In this document: piece after piece, positions 1 to 8,323 of the stretch
Numbering within the stretch: the first letter of the stretch is position 1
Layout of the letters: each line of letters begins with the position of its first letter
Source: Lysobacter_K koreensis
GTDB taxonomy: Bacteria > Pseudomonadota > Gammaproteobacteria > Xanthomonadales > Xanthomonadaceae
Length of the DNA stretch: 64,000 nucleotides
Assembly (NCBI RefSeq): GCF_042677045.1
Contig: NZ_JBHTIH010000004.1
Location: forward strand, 310,001 to 374,000
Reading direction: 5' to 3'
Program-made: the position numbers and the translations under genes
Notes under the pieces: generated by a model
Databases searched by the model: none
What the model saw: only the letters and a program-made list of their open reading frames with translations
Told to the model about the DNA's origin: nothing

Positions 1-410
1 AGCCCGCCGCGCAGATCCCCAAGGCCGACGAGCTCGCCGACGCCTTGCGCCCGGTGCTGATGAAGTCGTTCAAGCCGGCGTTCCTCGGGCGCACGAAGGT
101 GGTGCCGTACTACCCGATCGCCGACGAGACCCTGGTGCGCATCATCGAACTCAAGCTGGGCCTGATACGCGACCGCATCCAGGCCAACCACAAGGCCACG
201 TTCGAGTGGGACGCGAGCCTGGTCGAGGGCGTGCTCGCGCGTTGCACCGAGGTCGATTCGGGCGCGCGGAACGTCGACCACATCCTCAACGGCACGCTGC
301 TGCCGGAGATCGCCGAGTCGGTGCTGGCGCGCATGGCCGAAGGCGACGCGATCGCTAGGATCAAGGTCGGCGCCGCGAAGAACGGCGCGTTCAAGTACAA
401 GATCAGCTAA
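1..410 (+). CDS. clpV: ClpV/TssH T6SS AAA+ ATPase, C-terminal part
   Basis: The reading frame is open from the window edge (first full codon at base 3) to TAA at 408-410, so only about the last 135 residues are present. The visible part has the C-terminal D2-small domain pattern of ClpB/ClpV proteins, with a PYYPIADE turn followed by a helical segment and the ARNVDHILNG motif (the sensor-2 region) and a short tail ending FKYKIS. ClpV disassembles contracted TssB/TssC sheaths so that the T6SS can be recycled. The call as ClpV rather than ClpB rests on the shortened, diverged C-terminus and on vgrG lying two genes downstream in the same direction. Walker motifs and the N-domain are outside the window. 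Confidence 0.85.
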   Translation, partial: PAAQIPKADELADALRPVLMKSFKPAFLGRTKVVPYYPIADETLVRIIELKLGLIRDRIQANHKATFEWDASLVEGVLARCTEVDSGARNVDHILNGTLLPEIAESVLARMAEGDAIARIKVGAAKNGAFKYKIS

Positions 411-436
411 CCCGCAGCCACGGACAGGAGCAGCGT

Positions 437-784
437 ATGCACAGCAACCAGCGCGAACAGGCGATCCGCAACTGCAGCCACAAGTGGAGCCGCCAGTACC
501 AGCCCGGCGACACCCGCGTGCGCAGCTGGCAGAAGCTCGGCCCGGAACACGTGATCCACCTGCTCGAGACCGCCACTGCCGGGGCCCGCACCGACGCCAA
601 TGCCCTGCTGCGCCAGCTGGCGCGCTCGCCGTGGCGGATCGGTGCAACCGTGCACGCCGGCGGCAATGGCGACGCACGCGGCGTCGATGCGCAGCCGCAT
701 CTCACCGTGGCGGTCGCCGGCCGCAGCTACCATCTGCGCTGCAAGGAACAGCCGGGCCTGCACGTGATCGGCGTCACCGCCTGA
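437..784 (+). CDS. Small hypothetical protein between clpV and vgrG
   Basis: A 115-residue protein of unrecognised family. It begins with ATG 26 bases after the clpV stop, behind a plausible ribosome site (caggag at 425-430), and lies in the same direction as clpV and vgrG, so it is probably part of the T6SS operon. It has no signal peptide or membrane segment; the first half is basic with Trp and Arg residues, the second half is probably beta-rich and ends GLHVIGVTA. A longer antisense frame (407-961, minus) overlaps it but has no ribosome site or recognisable domain, so I prefer the plus-strand gene. A role in loading VgrG or effectors is a guess from position alone. Confidence 0.6.
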   Translation: MHSNQREQAIRNCSHKWSRQYQPGDTRVRSWQKLGPEHVIHLLETATAGARTDANALLRQLARSPWRIGATVHAGGNGDARGVDAQPHLTVAVAGRSYHLRCKEQPGLHVIGVTA

Positions 785-886
785 GTTGTTCGATCGATGC
801 GCAGGCGGGTAGCGCCCGTCTGCCGCGCGGCAATCCGCGGAGCCGTCGCACCCCGTAGTTTGTGTTGATCGCAAGGAAGCGAACCG

Positions 887-3800
887 ATGGATGACCTCGC
901 CACGTTGTTGACGGCCCTGGCGGCCGGACCGAAGCAGCACGACCGCCTGCTGCGGCTGCACACGCCGCTGGGCGCGGACGTGCTGGTCGCCGAAACCCTG
1001 GACGGGGTCGAATCACTTTCGCCGTCGCCGCGCGGCCTTGCCGGCTTCGCACTGCAGCTGACCGCGTTATCGATCGACGCGCACCTCGACCTGGCGGAAT
1101 TGCTCGGCCAGCAGGTGCTGCTGGAACTGCGCACCGCAGGAAGTCCTCTTGGGGGGCTGGCCGCCGATTCGATCGATGAGCTGCGCCCCGAAGGAAGTAC
1201 CCCTGGGGTGCGGCCGTTCCACGGTCATGTCAGCGCGTTCGAGCGGGTCGGCAGCAACGGTGGACTCGCGCGCTACCGGCTGCGGGTGGAGCCGTGGCTC
1301 GCGTTCGCGCGCCAGCGGATCGACAGCTACGTGTTCCAGGACATGAGCGTGGTCGAGATCGTCGAGTCGGTGTTCGCCGACTACGCAGAACAAGGCAAGC
1401 TGGTGCCGGCGTGGCGCTGGGAGCTTGCCGATCCGGCGGCCTACCGCACGCGCAGCGTGACCACCCAGTACGAGGAAAGCGACCTGGCCTTCGTCGAACG
1501 CCTGCTCGCCGAGGAAGGACTGTTCTACTGGTTCGAGCACGCCGGCGACCCCGACGGCGAGAGCCTGGGCGTTCATACCTTGGTGCTGGCCGACGACAAC
1601 GCCGCGTTCGGCGACGCCGGGCGGGTGCGCTTCCATCGCAGCGATGCGACCGAGCGCGAGGACAGCATCCAGCACTGGAGCGCGACCCGGCGCTGGCAGA
1701 CCACGCGCCTGCAACGCGCGAGCTGGGACTACCGCAGCCTCGACGTGCGCACCACGGAGGCCAGCGGCGCGCCGACAGGCGAGGTCGCACTCGAGGACAT
1801 CGACACCGCCGGCCCGTACGCCTACCCCGATCGCGCCACCGGCGACCGCCGCGCGCGCCAGCAACTAGAAGCGCTGCAGGTCGCGGCCGACAGCGTGCGC
1901 GGCCGCGGCAGCTGGCGCCGGCTGCGGCCGGGCGCGTGTTTCGAGTTGACCCAGCATCCGGCGTACCCGGACGCGAGCAGTGCCCGCTTCGCCTGCGTGG
2001 GCGTGCGCCACCGTGCGCGCAACAACCTCGGCGCGGAAGTGTTCGCGCAGATCGAACAGCAGCTCGGCTTGGCCACGCTGCCGGCGCTGCGGCTGCCCGC
2101 AGGACTGGACGGGGCCGCTTTCGAGCCCCTCTCCCCCCGGGAGAGGGGTTGGGGTGAGGGTTCGGGACCCGAAGGCGCCCCAGCCCGCGTCGACTCCGCG
2201 TCGAAGCCCGCCACCGACTTCTACCAAAACACCTTCGACGCCCTGCCCGCCGCCGTTCCCTACCGCGCGCAGACCGCCGACGGCCACGGCCTGCGCCTGC
2301 ATCCCAAGCCGACCGTGCACGGCACCCAGACCGCGATCGTGGTCAGCGACGGCGCGCCGTTGCAGACCGACCGTGACCACCGCATCAAGGTGCAGTTCGC
2401 CTGGCAGCGCGGCAGCAACGCCGGCAACCGCCTCAACCACGCGGCCGGCGACGACAACGCCCCGGCCACCGCCGGCGCCTGGACCTGGGTGCGCGTGGCC
2501 ACGCCGTGGGCCGGCGACAACTGGGGCGGCGTGTTCGTCCCGCGCCGCGGCCAGGAAGTGCTGGTCGCGTTCCTGGAAGGCGACATCGACCGCCCGGTCG
2601 TGATCGGCAGCGTCTACAACGGCCGCGGTCAAATCGATGCGCCGCACAACCAGCTGGTCGGCGGCGCCGCCGGCGCGACCGGCAACGCCCCGGCTTGGTT
2701 CGACGGAAATGGGCACGCGCCGGTGTTCACCGGCTTCAAGACCCAGGCGCTGGCCGACAGCCAGGGCGGCAGCGGCGGCTTCGGGCAGTTGCGCCTGGAC
2801 GACACTCCCGGCCAGGGCCGCGCCCAGGCCTCGACCACCCAGCACGACAGCACCCTGACCCTGGGCCACCTCAAGGGCGGCCGCGACAACCTGCGCGGCA
2901 CCGACCGCGGCTTCGGCGCGGAACTGGCCACCCAGGCCGGCGGCGCCCTGCGCGCCGGCGCCGGCTTGTTGCTGAGCACCGAGTCTGGCGCGCAGCAACT
3001 GTCCGCGCCGATCGCCGAACAGCAACTCGCGCTGGCCGAGCAACTGCTCGCCGGCCTCAACGACGCCGCCAGGAACCAGGGCGCCGGCCTGCCCGAGGAA
3101 GCCGCCGAGCTGCGCGCGCAGACCGCGCTCAAGCAACTGCAGGAAACCCTGCGGGCGACCCAGTCCGGCCGCGCCGCCGGCGACGGCATCGGCGGCGGCG
3201 AAGGCAGCGCTCCGGGCTGGTCGAACCCGGCCATCGTCGCCAGCAGCCCCGACGGCATCGCCAGCGTCACTCCGGCCGACCAGGTCTGGGTCGCCGGCAC
3301 CCAGGCCACGCTCAGCGCCGACCGCGACCTGCACTGGCTCAGCCAGGGCGAAACCGTGGTCAGCGTCGCCGGCGGCATCGCCCTCTACACCCAAGGCCAT
3401 GACGCCCCCGCCGGCAAGCCGAACCAAGAGAAAGGCATCGCCCTGCACGCCGCGCACGGCCCGGTCAGCGCCCGCGCCCACGCCAATCGGGCGCGCGTCG
3501 CCGCACAGACCAGCGTCACCATCGCCAGCACCCAGGCGGACATCAACGTCGCCGCCAGCCAGCACATCCTCGCCACCGCCGCCGGCGCCTACCTGCGCAT
3601 GGAAGGCGGCAACATCGAACTGGGCGCACCGGGGAAGATCGAGTTCAAGGCGAGCAAGAAGGCGTGGACGGGGCCGCACGCGTCGCAAGCCAGTCTTCCA
3701 TCGCTACCGAAAGCTGCCCTGAACCTCCCCGAGACCAAGAAGAAATACAGCCAGCGCTTTGACTTCAGCGAAATGGTGGTGAGCGGAAGTCATACCGGTC

Positions 3801-4024
3801 TGGCCCTCGACAACGCGCCGATTACCGTAACCACCAAGTCGGGGGAGTACCTCGCTACGCTGCGCACCGACGCTCAGGGAGTATCGACCCGCCTCTTCAC
3901 TGATGCTGAGCAGGACGTAATCGCATGGGTAGGCGACGGAGAGTGGGAGATGGAAGAGGAGTTCGAAGTGGACTGCAGCGGGGATGACGACGTCGACGGC
4001 GAACTGGTTGAGGATGCGACATGA
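887..4024 (+). CDS. vgrG: T6SS spike protein VgrG with DUF2345 and C-terminal extension
   Basis: A 1045-residue VgrG (TssI), the trimeric spike tip that punctures target cells and carries effectors. Domains in order: a gp27-like base (about 20-400); a gp5-like OB fold (about 470-590) with GVFVPRRGQEVLVAFLEGD and RPVVIGSVYNG; a Vgr-type glycine-rich region (600-700); a DUF2345 beta-helix domain (about 775-925); and a 120-residue extension with a transthyretin/Ig-like stretch and an acidic tail. The extension is typical of VgrGs that carry a specific cargo, and the next gene overlaps the stop codon by ATGA, so the encoded muramidase is the likely cargo. Two short insertions (about residues 85-108 and 414-427) are translated intergenic-type repeats. 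Start ATG 887 follows aaggaagcga. Confidence 0.93.
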   Translation: MDDLATLLTALAAGPKQHDRLLRLHTPLGADVLVAETLDGVESLSPSPRGLAGFALQLTALSIDAHLDLAELLGQQVLLELRTAGSPLGGLAADSIDELRPEGSTPGVRPFHGHVSAFERVGSNGGLARYRLRVEPWLAFARQRIDSYVFQDMSVVEIVESVFADYAEQGKLVPAWRWELADPAAYRTRSVTTQYEESDLAFVERLLAEEGLFYWFEHAGDPDGESLGVHTLVLADDNAAFGDAGRVRFHRSDATEREDSIQHWSATRRWQTTRLQRASWDYRSLDVRTTEASGAPTGEVALEDIDTAGPYAYPDRATGDRRARQQLEALQVAADSVRGRGSWRRLRPGACFELTQHPAYPDASSARFACVGVRHRARNNLGAEVFAQIEQQLGLATLPALRLPAGLDGAAFEPLSPRERGWGEGSGPEGAPARVDSASKPATDFYQNTFDALPAAVPYRAQTADGHGLRLHPKPTVHGTQTAIVVSDGAPLQTDRDHRIKVQFAWQRGSNAGNRLNHAAGDDNAPATAGAWTWVRVATPWAGDNWGGVFVPRRGQEVLVAFLEGDIDRPVVIGSVYNGRGQIDAPHNQLVGGAAGATGNAPAWFDGNGHAPVFTGFKTQALADSQGGSGGFGQLRLDDTPGQGRAQASTTQHDSTLTLGHLKGGRDNLRGTDRGFGAELATQAGGALRAGAGLLLSTESGAQQLSAPIAEQQLALAEQLLAGLNDAARNQGAGLPEEAAELRAQTALKQLQETLRATQSGRAAGDGIGGGEGSAPGWSNPAIVASSPDGIASVTPADQVWVAGTQATLSADRDLHWLSQGETVVSVAGGIALYTQGHDAPAGKPNQEKGIALHAAHGPVSARAHANRARVAAQTSVTIASTQADINVAASQHILATAAGAYLRMEGGNIELGAPGKIEFKASKKAWTGPHASQASLPSLPKAALNLPETKKKYSQRFDFSEMVVSGSHTGLALDNAPITVTTKSGEYLATLRTDAQGVSTRLFTDAEQDVIAWVGDGEWEMEEEFEVDCSGDDDVDGELVEDAT
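1138..1208 (+). repeat. Two copies of the AGGAAGTnCCCTTGGGG repeat inside vgrG
   Basis: Two copies, aggaagtcctcttgggggg (1138-1156) and aggaagtacccctgggg (1192-1208), lie 54 bases apart and are translated in frame as part of VgrG. A third, intergenic copy of the same element sits just upstream of ubiJ (15594-15614). They fall where VgrG relatives usually have a short variable loop before the RPFHGH motif. Confidence 0.6.
2126..2160 (+). repeat. CCCCTCTCCC...GGGAGAGGGG repeat translated within vgrG
   Basis: An inverted repeat (CCCCTCTCCC paired with GGGAGAGGGG) followed by ttggggtgaggg, the style of REP-like element normally found between genes in this family. Here it is read in frame and encodes SPRERGWGEG in the linker between the base domain and the OB fold of VgrG. 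Confidence 0.7.
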
Positions 4025-5400
4025 CGGACGCCGCAAGGTTCTACAGGGTTCGCGCCGGAGACTCCCTGAGTCGCATTGCCAAGCGGAACAACACGACCGT
4101 TACACAACTGGCAAAAATCAACGGGATCAAGGACGTCAATCGAATAGGCGCGGGTCAACTTCTGGCGTTGAAGCCCGAGAGCGTCCTACGGGTGGACGTC
4201 CAGCTGCTGGATCGTGATCGCAACCCTTTGCCGAATGCGAAGGTCAGACTTGAGCACAACGGCCGGATACTCGACCGAGCCAGCGGAAAAGATGGGCGAG
4301 TGCCAGGGGTTACGACCCAGCAGCCAGACGACGTAGTAAAGGTATGGATCCAGCGCGCCGATCAAACGTGGAAACTAATGGCGCAAACCACCTCGGACTG
4401 GGGCAACAAACTGGTCACCTTGGTCAGTCCTAAGATCAGAATCGAGGCCAAGACCTACCCGCACCCTCAGGATGGCCAAGGTCGCCCGGTAGCAGAGTCT
4501 AAGAAACCGCAGCGCGTATCTGCTGCAAAGGCACCCGATGCCAATCCGCCAAACACCAAGAGCGGCAACGTTCAAGGACGTGAGCCACTGAACTCGCCAA
4601 GAGCGACCGTCGCCACGGGTGACCCGCAAAGCTTGTTCTCGAATGTGCTGGCCCAGCTCGGGATCAAGTCAACCGCAGTGACATATCAGAACGGATTGCC
4701 TTCGTACCTGATTACAAACGACCAGTCTGAGCTCGAGTTTCTGGGTGGATACACTGGCGCGGTGGTTAGCGAAGCGGACTATCAGGCGGCAGCGAAAAAG
4801 CTGAATTGCGAAGTGGCCGCCATCAAGGCGGTTGCAAAAGTCGAGTCCGGCGGCAAGAGGTCATTCGACAGCAAGAATCGACCAGTCATCCTCTTCGAGC
4901 GACATAAGTTTCACAAGCATACCGGCGGAAAATTCTCGGAAGAGTATCCCTGGCTATCGTCGAAGAAGGGCTACAGTCTTGCCAACACCAAAGCAAAGAA
5001 GGCGCTTCTGAAAGCGGAACGTCAGGCAGGTACGCACTCGACTGGCGACTTCTATGGTGCTACGTCGGACACCAACTATGTGCGCCTGGCCAAGGCTTAT
5101 CTCCTCGATAAGGACGCGGCACTAAAATCCTGCTCTTGGGGAAAGTTTCAGGTGCTAGGTGAGAATGCCGAATGGTTGGGCTACCGCGACGTTTCCGAGT
5201 TCGTGAAGCTCATGGCTGTTTCCGAGAGTGAACATCTGGATAGCTTTGTTCGTTTCGTCAAGAACAACCATGCCGCTCTCAAGGGAGTTCAGACCTTGGA
5301 CTGGGCAAAGTTCGCCAGCGCCTACAACGGCAAGAACTACAAGGCGTTCAACTACGACGAGAAGATGCGGAAAGCTTATGAAATATATGCAAAGAAATAG
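4021..5400 (+). CDS. T6SS effector candidate: LysM + DUF3380-type N-acetylmuramidase
   Basis: A 459-residue protein whose ATG overlaps the vgrG TGA (ATGA), implying translational coupling. An N-terminal LysM peptidoglycan-binding motif (about 6-52, YRVRAGDSLSRIAKRNN) is followed by a transthyretin/Ig-like module (about 57-150), a polar linker, and a C-terminal lysozyme-like domain (about 255-455) of the N-acetylmuramidase (DUF3380) type. The putative catalytic Glu is E275 in KVESGG; supporting motifs are FERHKF, SWGKFQVLG and ASAYNG. There is no signal peptide, as expected for a T6SS cargo delivered to the target periplasm, where it would cleave the glycan strands. GC content is visibly lower than in vgrG, suggesting an exchanged cargo module. 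An endolysin is an alternative but context favours an effector. Confidence 0.85.
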   Translation: MTDAARFYRVRAGDSLSRIAKRNNTTVTQLAKINGIKDVNRIGAGQLLALKPESVLRVDVQLLDRDRNPLPNAKVRLEHNGRILDRASGKDGRVPGVTTQQPDDVVKVWIQRADQTWKLMAQTTSDWGNKLVTLVSPKIRIEAKTYPHPQDGQGRPVAESKKPQRVSAAKAPDANPPNTKSGNVQGREPLNSPRATVATGDPQSLFSNVLAQLGIKSTAVTYQNGLPSYLITNDQSELEFLGGYTGAVVSEADYQAAAKKLNCEVAAIKAVAKVESGGKRSFDSKNRPVILFERHKFHKHTGGKFSEEYPWLSSKKGYSLANTKAKKALLKAERQAGTHSTGDFYGATSDTNYVRLAKAYLLDKDAALKSCSWGKFQVLGENAEWLGYRDVSEFVKLMAVSESEHLDSFVRFVKNNHAALKGVQTLDWAKFASAYNGKNYKAFNYDEKMRKAYEIYAKK

Positions 5401-5968
5401 CTTGTACGCGATAGCTTTCGTCGTTCTTGCAGGCTGTGGCCAGGAAAGCGCAGACGCTCGTGCGACAAGCGCCAAACAGCCACCTGCAAGCGACATAAAT
5501 GAAACAGCAGGTGCGACGCTGTGCCAATCCGATGAACATGTCGTGTTCAGCTGCGGAATCGAGCGAAGCAGGAAGACCGCCTCGGTTTGCGCATCGCCAG
5601 ATATGAACGATAGTCAGGGCCACATCGTCTATAGGTATGGACGGCCGGGTCGTGTCGAGCTGACCTATCCTGAGATCGCCTCAGGAAGCTTCTCCAAGTT
5701 CTTCTACGCCGAGTACACGCGGCCGCTGCTTACTCGGCAGACCTTGCGGTTCATCAACAAGGATCACGAGTACCTGATCGAGGTCGAGAACAACTCCGAG
5801 GAGTCGCCTCACACCTATGGCGCCGGAATCTCTGTGTCGGGACCCAGAAGCCTGGAGCTCGAGTTGAAATGCGCAAGCGACGGCTTGACCGGCATCGACG
5901 CCAATGTCGAGGGCGTATTACCTTGTGATGGAGAAAGCGTGTGGGCCGAATTCAGTTGCCCCAACTGA
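5378..5968 (+). CDS. Lipoprotein, candidate immunity protein to the muramidase effector
   Basis: A 196-residue protein starting inside the end of the effector gene (ATG 5378, or ATG 5387 three codons later), overlapping it by 23 bases. The N-terminus MQRNSLYAIAFVVLAGC is a lipoprotein signal with lipobox LAGC, so the mature protein should sit in the periplasm, the compartment where a muramidase would act. Cysteines are spaced as in small disulfide-bonded periplasmic domains (CQSDEHVVFSC and later pairs). I recognise no family. Gene overlap, periplasmic location and lower GC like the effector make immunity the best inference, but no lysozyme-inhibitor motif was identified. A longer frame from 5228 runs inside the effector and is less likely. 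Confidence 0.7.
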   Translation: MKYMQRNSLYAIAFVVLAGCGQESADARATSAKQPPASDINETAGATLCQSDEHVVFSCGIERSRKTASVCASPDMNDSQGHIVYRYGRPGRVELTYPEIASGSFSKFFYAEYTRPLLTRQTLRFINKDHEYLIEVENNSEESPHTYGAGISVSGPRSLELELKCASDGLTGIDANVEGVLPCDGESVWAEFSCPN

Positions 5969-6009
5969 CTCGCAGACACGGCGAAGGTCGTGGCCCTGAT
6001 CATTTTCAT

Positions 6010-6417
6010 GTGCTCGGACCTAGGCGCTCGATAGCCGTTCTGCTGGCGGTGCTTTGTGTCAGTTCAAACGTTGCGAGCGCCTATGCGGGTGCCCCGTTGA
6101 GGGTAGGCGGCGGCGCCGAGATTGATGCCTGCGGCGCGGTCGGACGGGTGGCGGGGCTGCGCGCCGGAGGAGATGGCTTCCTGGCCGTGCGGAAAGGGCC
6201 TGGCAAGAACTTTGATCTGGTGGACAAGATCTTCAACGGACAAGTCGTTTTCATGTGCGACTCCGCGAAGAACGGTGCTTGGCTCGGCATCGTCTATTCC
6301 ACGTCCGAAGAAAGTGATTGCGACGTCACCTCGCCCCTAGCGGATGCACGCGCTTACATGGATGTGTGCAAATCGGGATGGGTGAGAGCGTCCTGGGTAA
6401 AGCTCATCGCGGGCTGA
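6010..6417 (+). CDS. Exported SH3-like domain protein downstream of the effector
   Basis: About 135 residues from GTG 6010. The start is uncertain: GTG 5941 would add 23 residues in front of the signal peptide, and neither has a strong ribosome site. The segment RRSIAVLLAVLCVSSNVASAYA looks like a Sec signal peptide with an A-x-A cleavage site. The mature part resembles a bacterial SH3-type (SH3b) domain: GFLAVRKGPGKNFDLVDK, a hydrophobic GQVVFMC strand, and a closing GWVRASWVKL. Such modules bind peptidoglycan or occlude enzymes in the periplasm. As the second gene after the muramidase it could be a further immunity protein or a decoy; this is inferred from position only. Confidence 0.6.
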   Translation: MLGPRRSIAVLLAVLCVSSNVASAYAGAPLRVGGGAEIDACGAVGRVAGLRAGGDGFLAVRKGPGKNFDLVDKIFNGQVVFMCDSAKNGAWLGIVYSTSEESDCDVTSPLADARAYMDVCKSGWVRASWVKLIAG

Positions 6418-6500
6418 TCGCTTCTGGCGGCCGGTTCGAGTGAACTGCCCCCGCCTGCGGAGTACTCACAACTCGCAGTCGATTCTGTCGGAACATTGCC

Positions 6501-7112
6501 ATGGCACATTCAACGCCACTTCTAGCCGCGTTCCTTGCTACGGCAGCGCTCTGCAGCTGCACTACAGGCGCGCCTTCCGGCAAGGTTGCAGCAGGCCTCG
6601 CGCAGCACTGCATGGCCGTAGCCGGCAGCGATCGAATCGCAATAACGGCCTATGCCCGCAATGCCGTCAGCGTGTGCGCGGTCGGCGGCGATGAGGATTG
6701 TTTGTAAACGGGCGAGTCTGGCAAGACCTACGGGCATGCCACGCCGGACCTCAACGCCGATGGTCGCGCCGATGCAGTAATCAAGGATTACACCAATGCG
6801 TACGGACTGCACGAGGTCGTCCACTTCATGTCGTTTGCGCAGTGCGACGACGGTAGTTACATCAAGGTTGCCGACGACATGCTCCGGGACGTGTCAGTTG
6901 CACTTTCGCAGGGCCGGGAAGGTTGGGCGGATCTTGAGGTGGCGAGAACCTGCTTCAACGATGCGTTAGGGGAAACTCAGACCCGTCAGTTCCGACTCAG
7001 TTTTGATCCCGCGCAGTTCCGCTACGGGCCGCCAGACGACGATCCGGAACTCGCCGAGTTCTGCAGCGCCAAGGAAGTGGCGCTGCCAACAGCAGACAAC
7101 AAATCGGGCTGA
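6501..7112 (+). pseudogene. Lipoprotein gene interrupted by an in-frame TAA
   Basis: A single frame runs from ATG 6501 to TGA 7112, broken only by TAA at 6705-6707. The first part has a lipoprotein-like signal (MAHSTPLLAAFLATAALCSC). Immediately after the TAA the same frame continues with TGESGKTYGHATPDLNADG and then RADAVIKDY, a Ca-binding-like DLNADGRAD loop, and stays protein-like to its end, with cysteines matching an exported protein. Without the stop the product would be about 203 residues. The stop could be a real nonsense mutation (for example CAA or GAA to TAA), a base-call error, or a readthrough site. A restart at ATG 6828 would give a 94-residue cytoplasmic stub, which seems unlikely to be functional. 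Confidence 0.7.
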
Positions 7113-7145
7113 TGTCATGTTCAGAGCACTTTCCAGGGAGTAACG

Positions 7146-8033
7146 ATGATCCGATTGCGTGGATGGGCGACGGATCTGCCGGGGCTGTTGATTGGCTTGG
7201 TGTTGCTGGGCTGCAAGCCTTCGGCTTCGGTGTCCGCCGTCGAGGCCTCGCGTTCGCGGCTGGCCGTGCCGACACCGGCTGCGACCGAGTCCGCCGTTAC
7301 CGAAGAAAGCGGCTTGCCGAAACGGCTGACGCTGGGGAGCGGAGAGGGCTGCCAGCGAGCGCTCGAGATCCTCGCGACCTGTGCGCACGAGACGTCCTGC
7401 TCGGCCGAGATGACGATGTTCCTGCCGTCTGCGTCCCGCAGTCAGCACGTGTTGTTGACTCGACAGTCCTGGTTCTCCCCGCAGCAGTTTGATCGTTACT
7501 GCGAGCGGGCGTGCAACGTTAAATCGGCTGAGGTCGATCGGGCCCAGTTTGAACAGGATGTTTGCGCCGGGGAAACGGCGCCTGCCAAGCAGGCAGAACA
7601 TGCGGAGGCAATCGCGTTGACCATCGACGGGGTCCCCATGCCGACAGACGGATTTCCGCTAGATCAATTGATCCGGAAACTGGGAAAACCCGAGCACATC
7701 GCTGAATCGAAGTTCAGCTGTGACAGCGCCTTCGAGGAAGAGGGCACGCAGGAATACATTTATCCGACCTTGACGTTCGAGACCGACGGGGGCATGGCCG
7801 TGCTGCGCTCAATGAAGGTGGTGGGTGGCAACCGGGTCGCACTGCCGGGCGTCGTGTCCATGGCGGGGTATGCCGAAGCGGAGTTCCAGAAGCTGCTTGG
7901 CTTGAAGGCCGAGTTGTTGAAGGGCCACACCTACCGAACCAGCATCGTTCCCGGCGGCGATTTCGAAACCGCGTACGACTTCTCCTTTGTCCACGGCAAG
8001 CTCGACAGAGTCGAATACTGGATCGGCTGCTGA
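7146..8033 (+). CDS. Hypothetical lipoprotein
   Basis: A 295-residue protein starting at ATG 7146 behind an agggag ribosome site (7136-7141). Residues 1-23 form a signal ending in the lipobox LLGC, so the product is probably an outer- or inner-membrane lipoprotein. The N-terminal third after the Cys is low-complexity (Ala, Ser, Thr), followed by a cysteine-rich segment (CQRALEILATC, CSAEM, CERACNV) and a C-terminal module (about 155-295) containing LIRKLGKPEH and ending DRVEYWIGC, reminiscent of periplasmic SmpA/BamE-like folds but not diagnostic. It is the fourth consecutive exported small protein after the T6SS effector and may belong to the same accessory block. No function assigned. Confidence 0.75.
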   Translation: MIRLRGWATDLPGLLIGLVLLGCKPSASVSAVEASRSRLAVPTPAATESAVTEESGLPKRLTLGSGEGCQRALEILATCAHETSCSAEMTMFLPSASRSQHVLLTRQSWFSPQQFDRYCERACNVKSAEVDRAQFEQDVCAGETAPAKQAEHAEAIALTIDGVPMPTDGFPLDQLIRKLGKPEHIAESKFSCDSAFEEEGTQEYIYPTLTFETDGGMAVLRSMKVVGGNRVALPGVVSMAGYAEAEFQKLLGLKAELLKGHTYRTSIVPGGDFETAYDFSFVHGKLDRVEYWIGC

Positions 8034-8323
8034 GTCTGGAGCGACGTTGACGGGGCCATCCGGGCCCGCGCGGCGAACATGGATTTCTCGCTCGGCAGCA
8101 ACGGCAGCACCGCCGTCGTTCGCTGGCCGACGCCAGCGACCTCTAGGTTGCCAATCAGGTTGTACCGAGGCGCCCAGCAAACCAGCGCCGCGGTCACAGG
8201 ACCATCAGGCACGCCCGTCAGCCCTCCGCGCGGTTGTTGCGAGCGCGTCTGAGCGACGACAATGGGCCTTTCCCGCCGGATCGTCGGGTCCGGCCTGGAT
8301 CCGACGTCCTCGATGAGCCGTCG
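8034..8323. other. Non-coding gap before oleB
   Basis: About 290 bases between the lipoprotein stop and oleB. I see no convincing gene, RNA or terminator. A frame entering oleB from 8234 adds 30 unconvincing residues in front of ATG 8324. A minus-strand frame crosses the gap but continues antisense through oleB and looks like a codon-bias shadow. No oleA is present here. Confidence 0.5.

Noticed and set aside
407..961. 184-residue minus-strand frame over the small T6SS-adjacent gene
   Set aside because: No ribosome site or domain; the opposite frame has a good start and fits the operon direction.
1865..3688. 607-residue minus-strand frame antisense to vgrG
   Set aside because: Codon-bias shadow of a very GC-rich gene; low-complexity Ala/Gly/Val/Arg composition and no domain.
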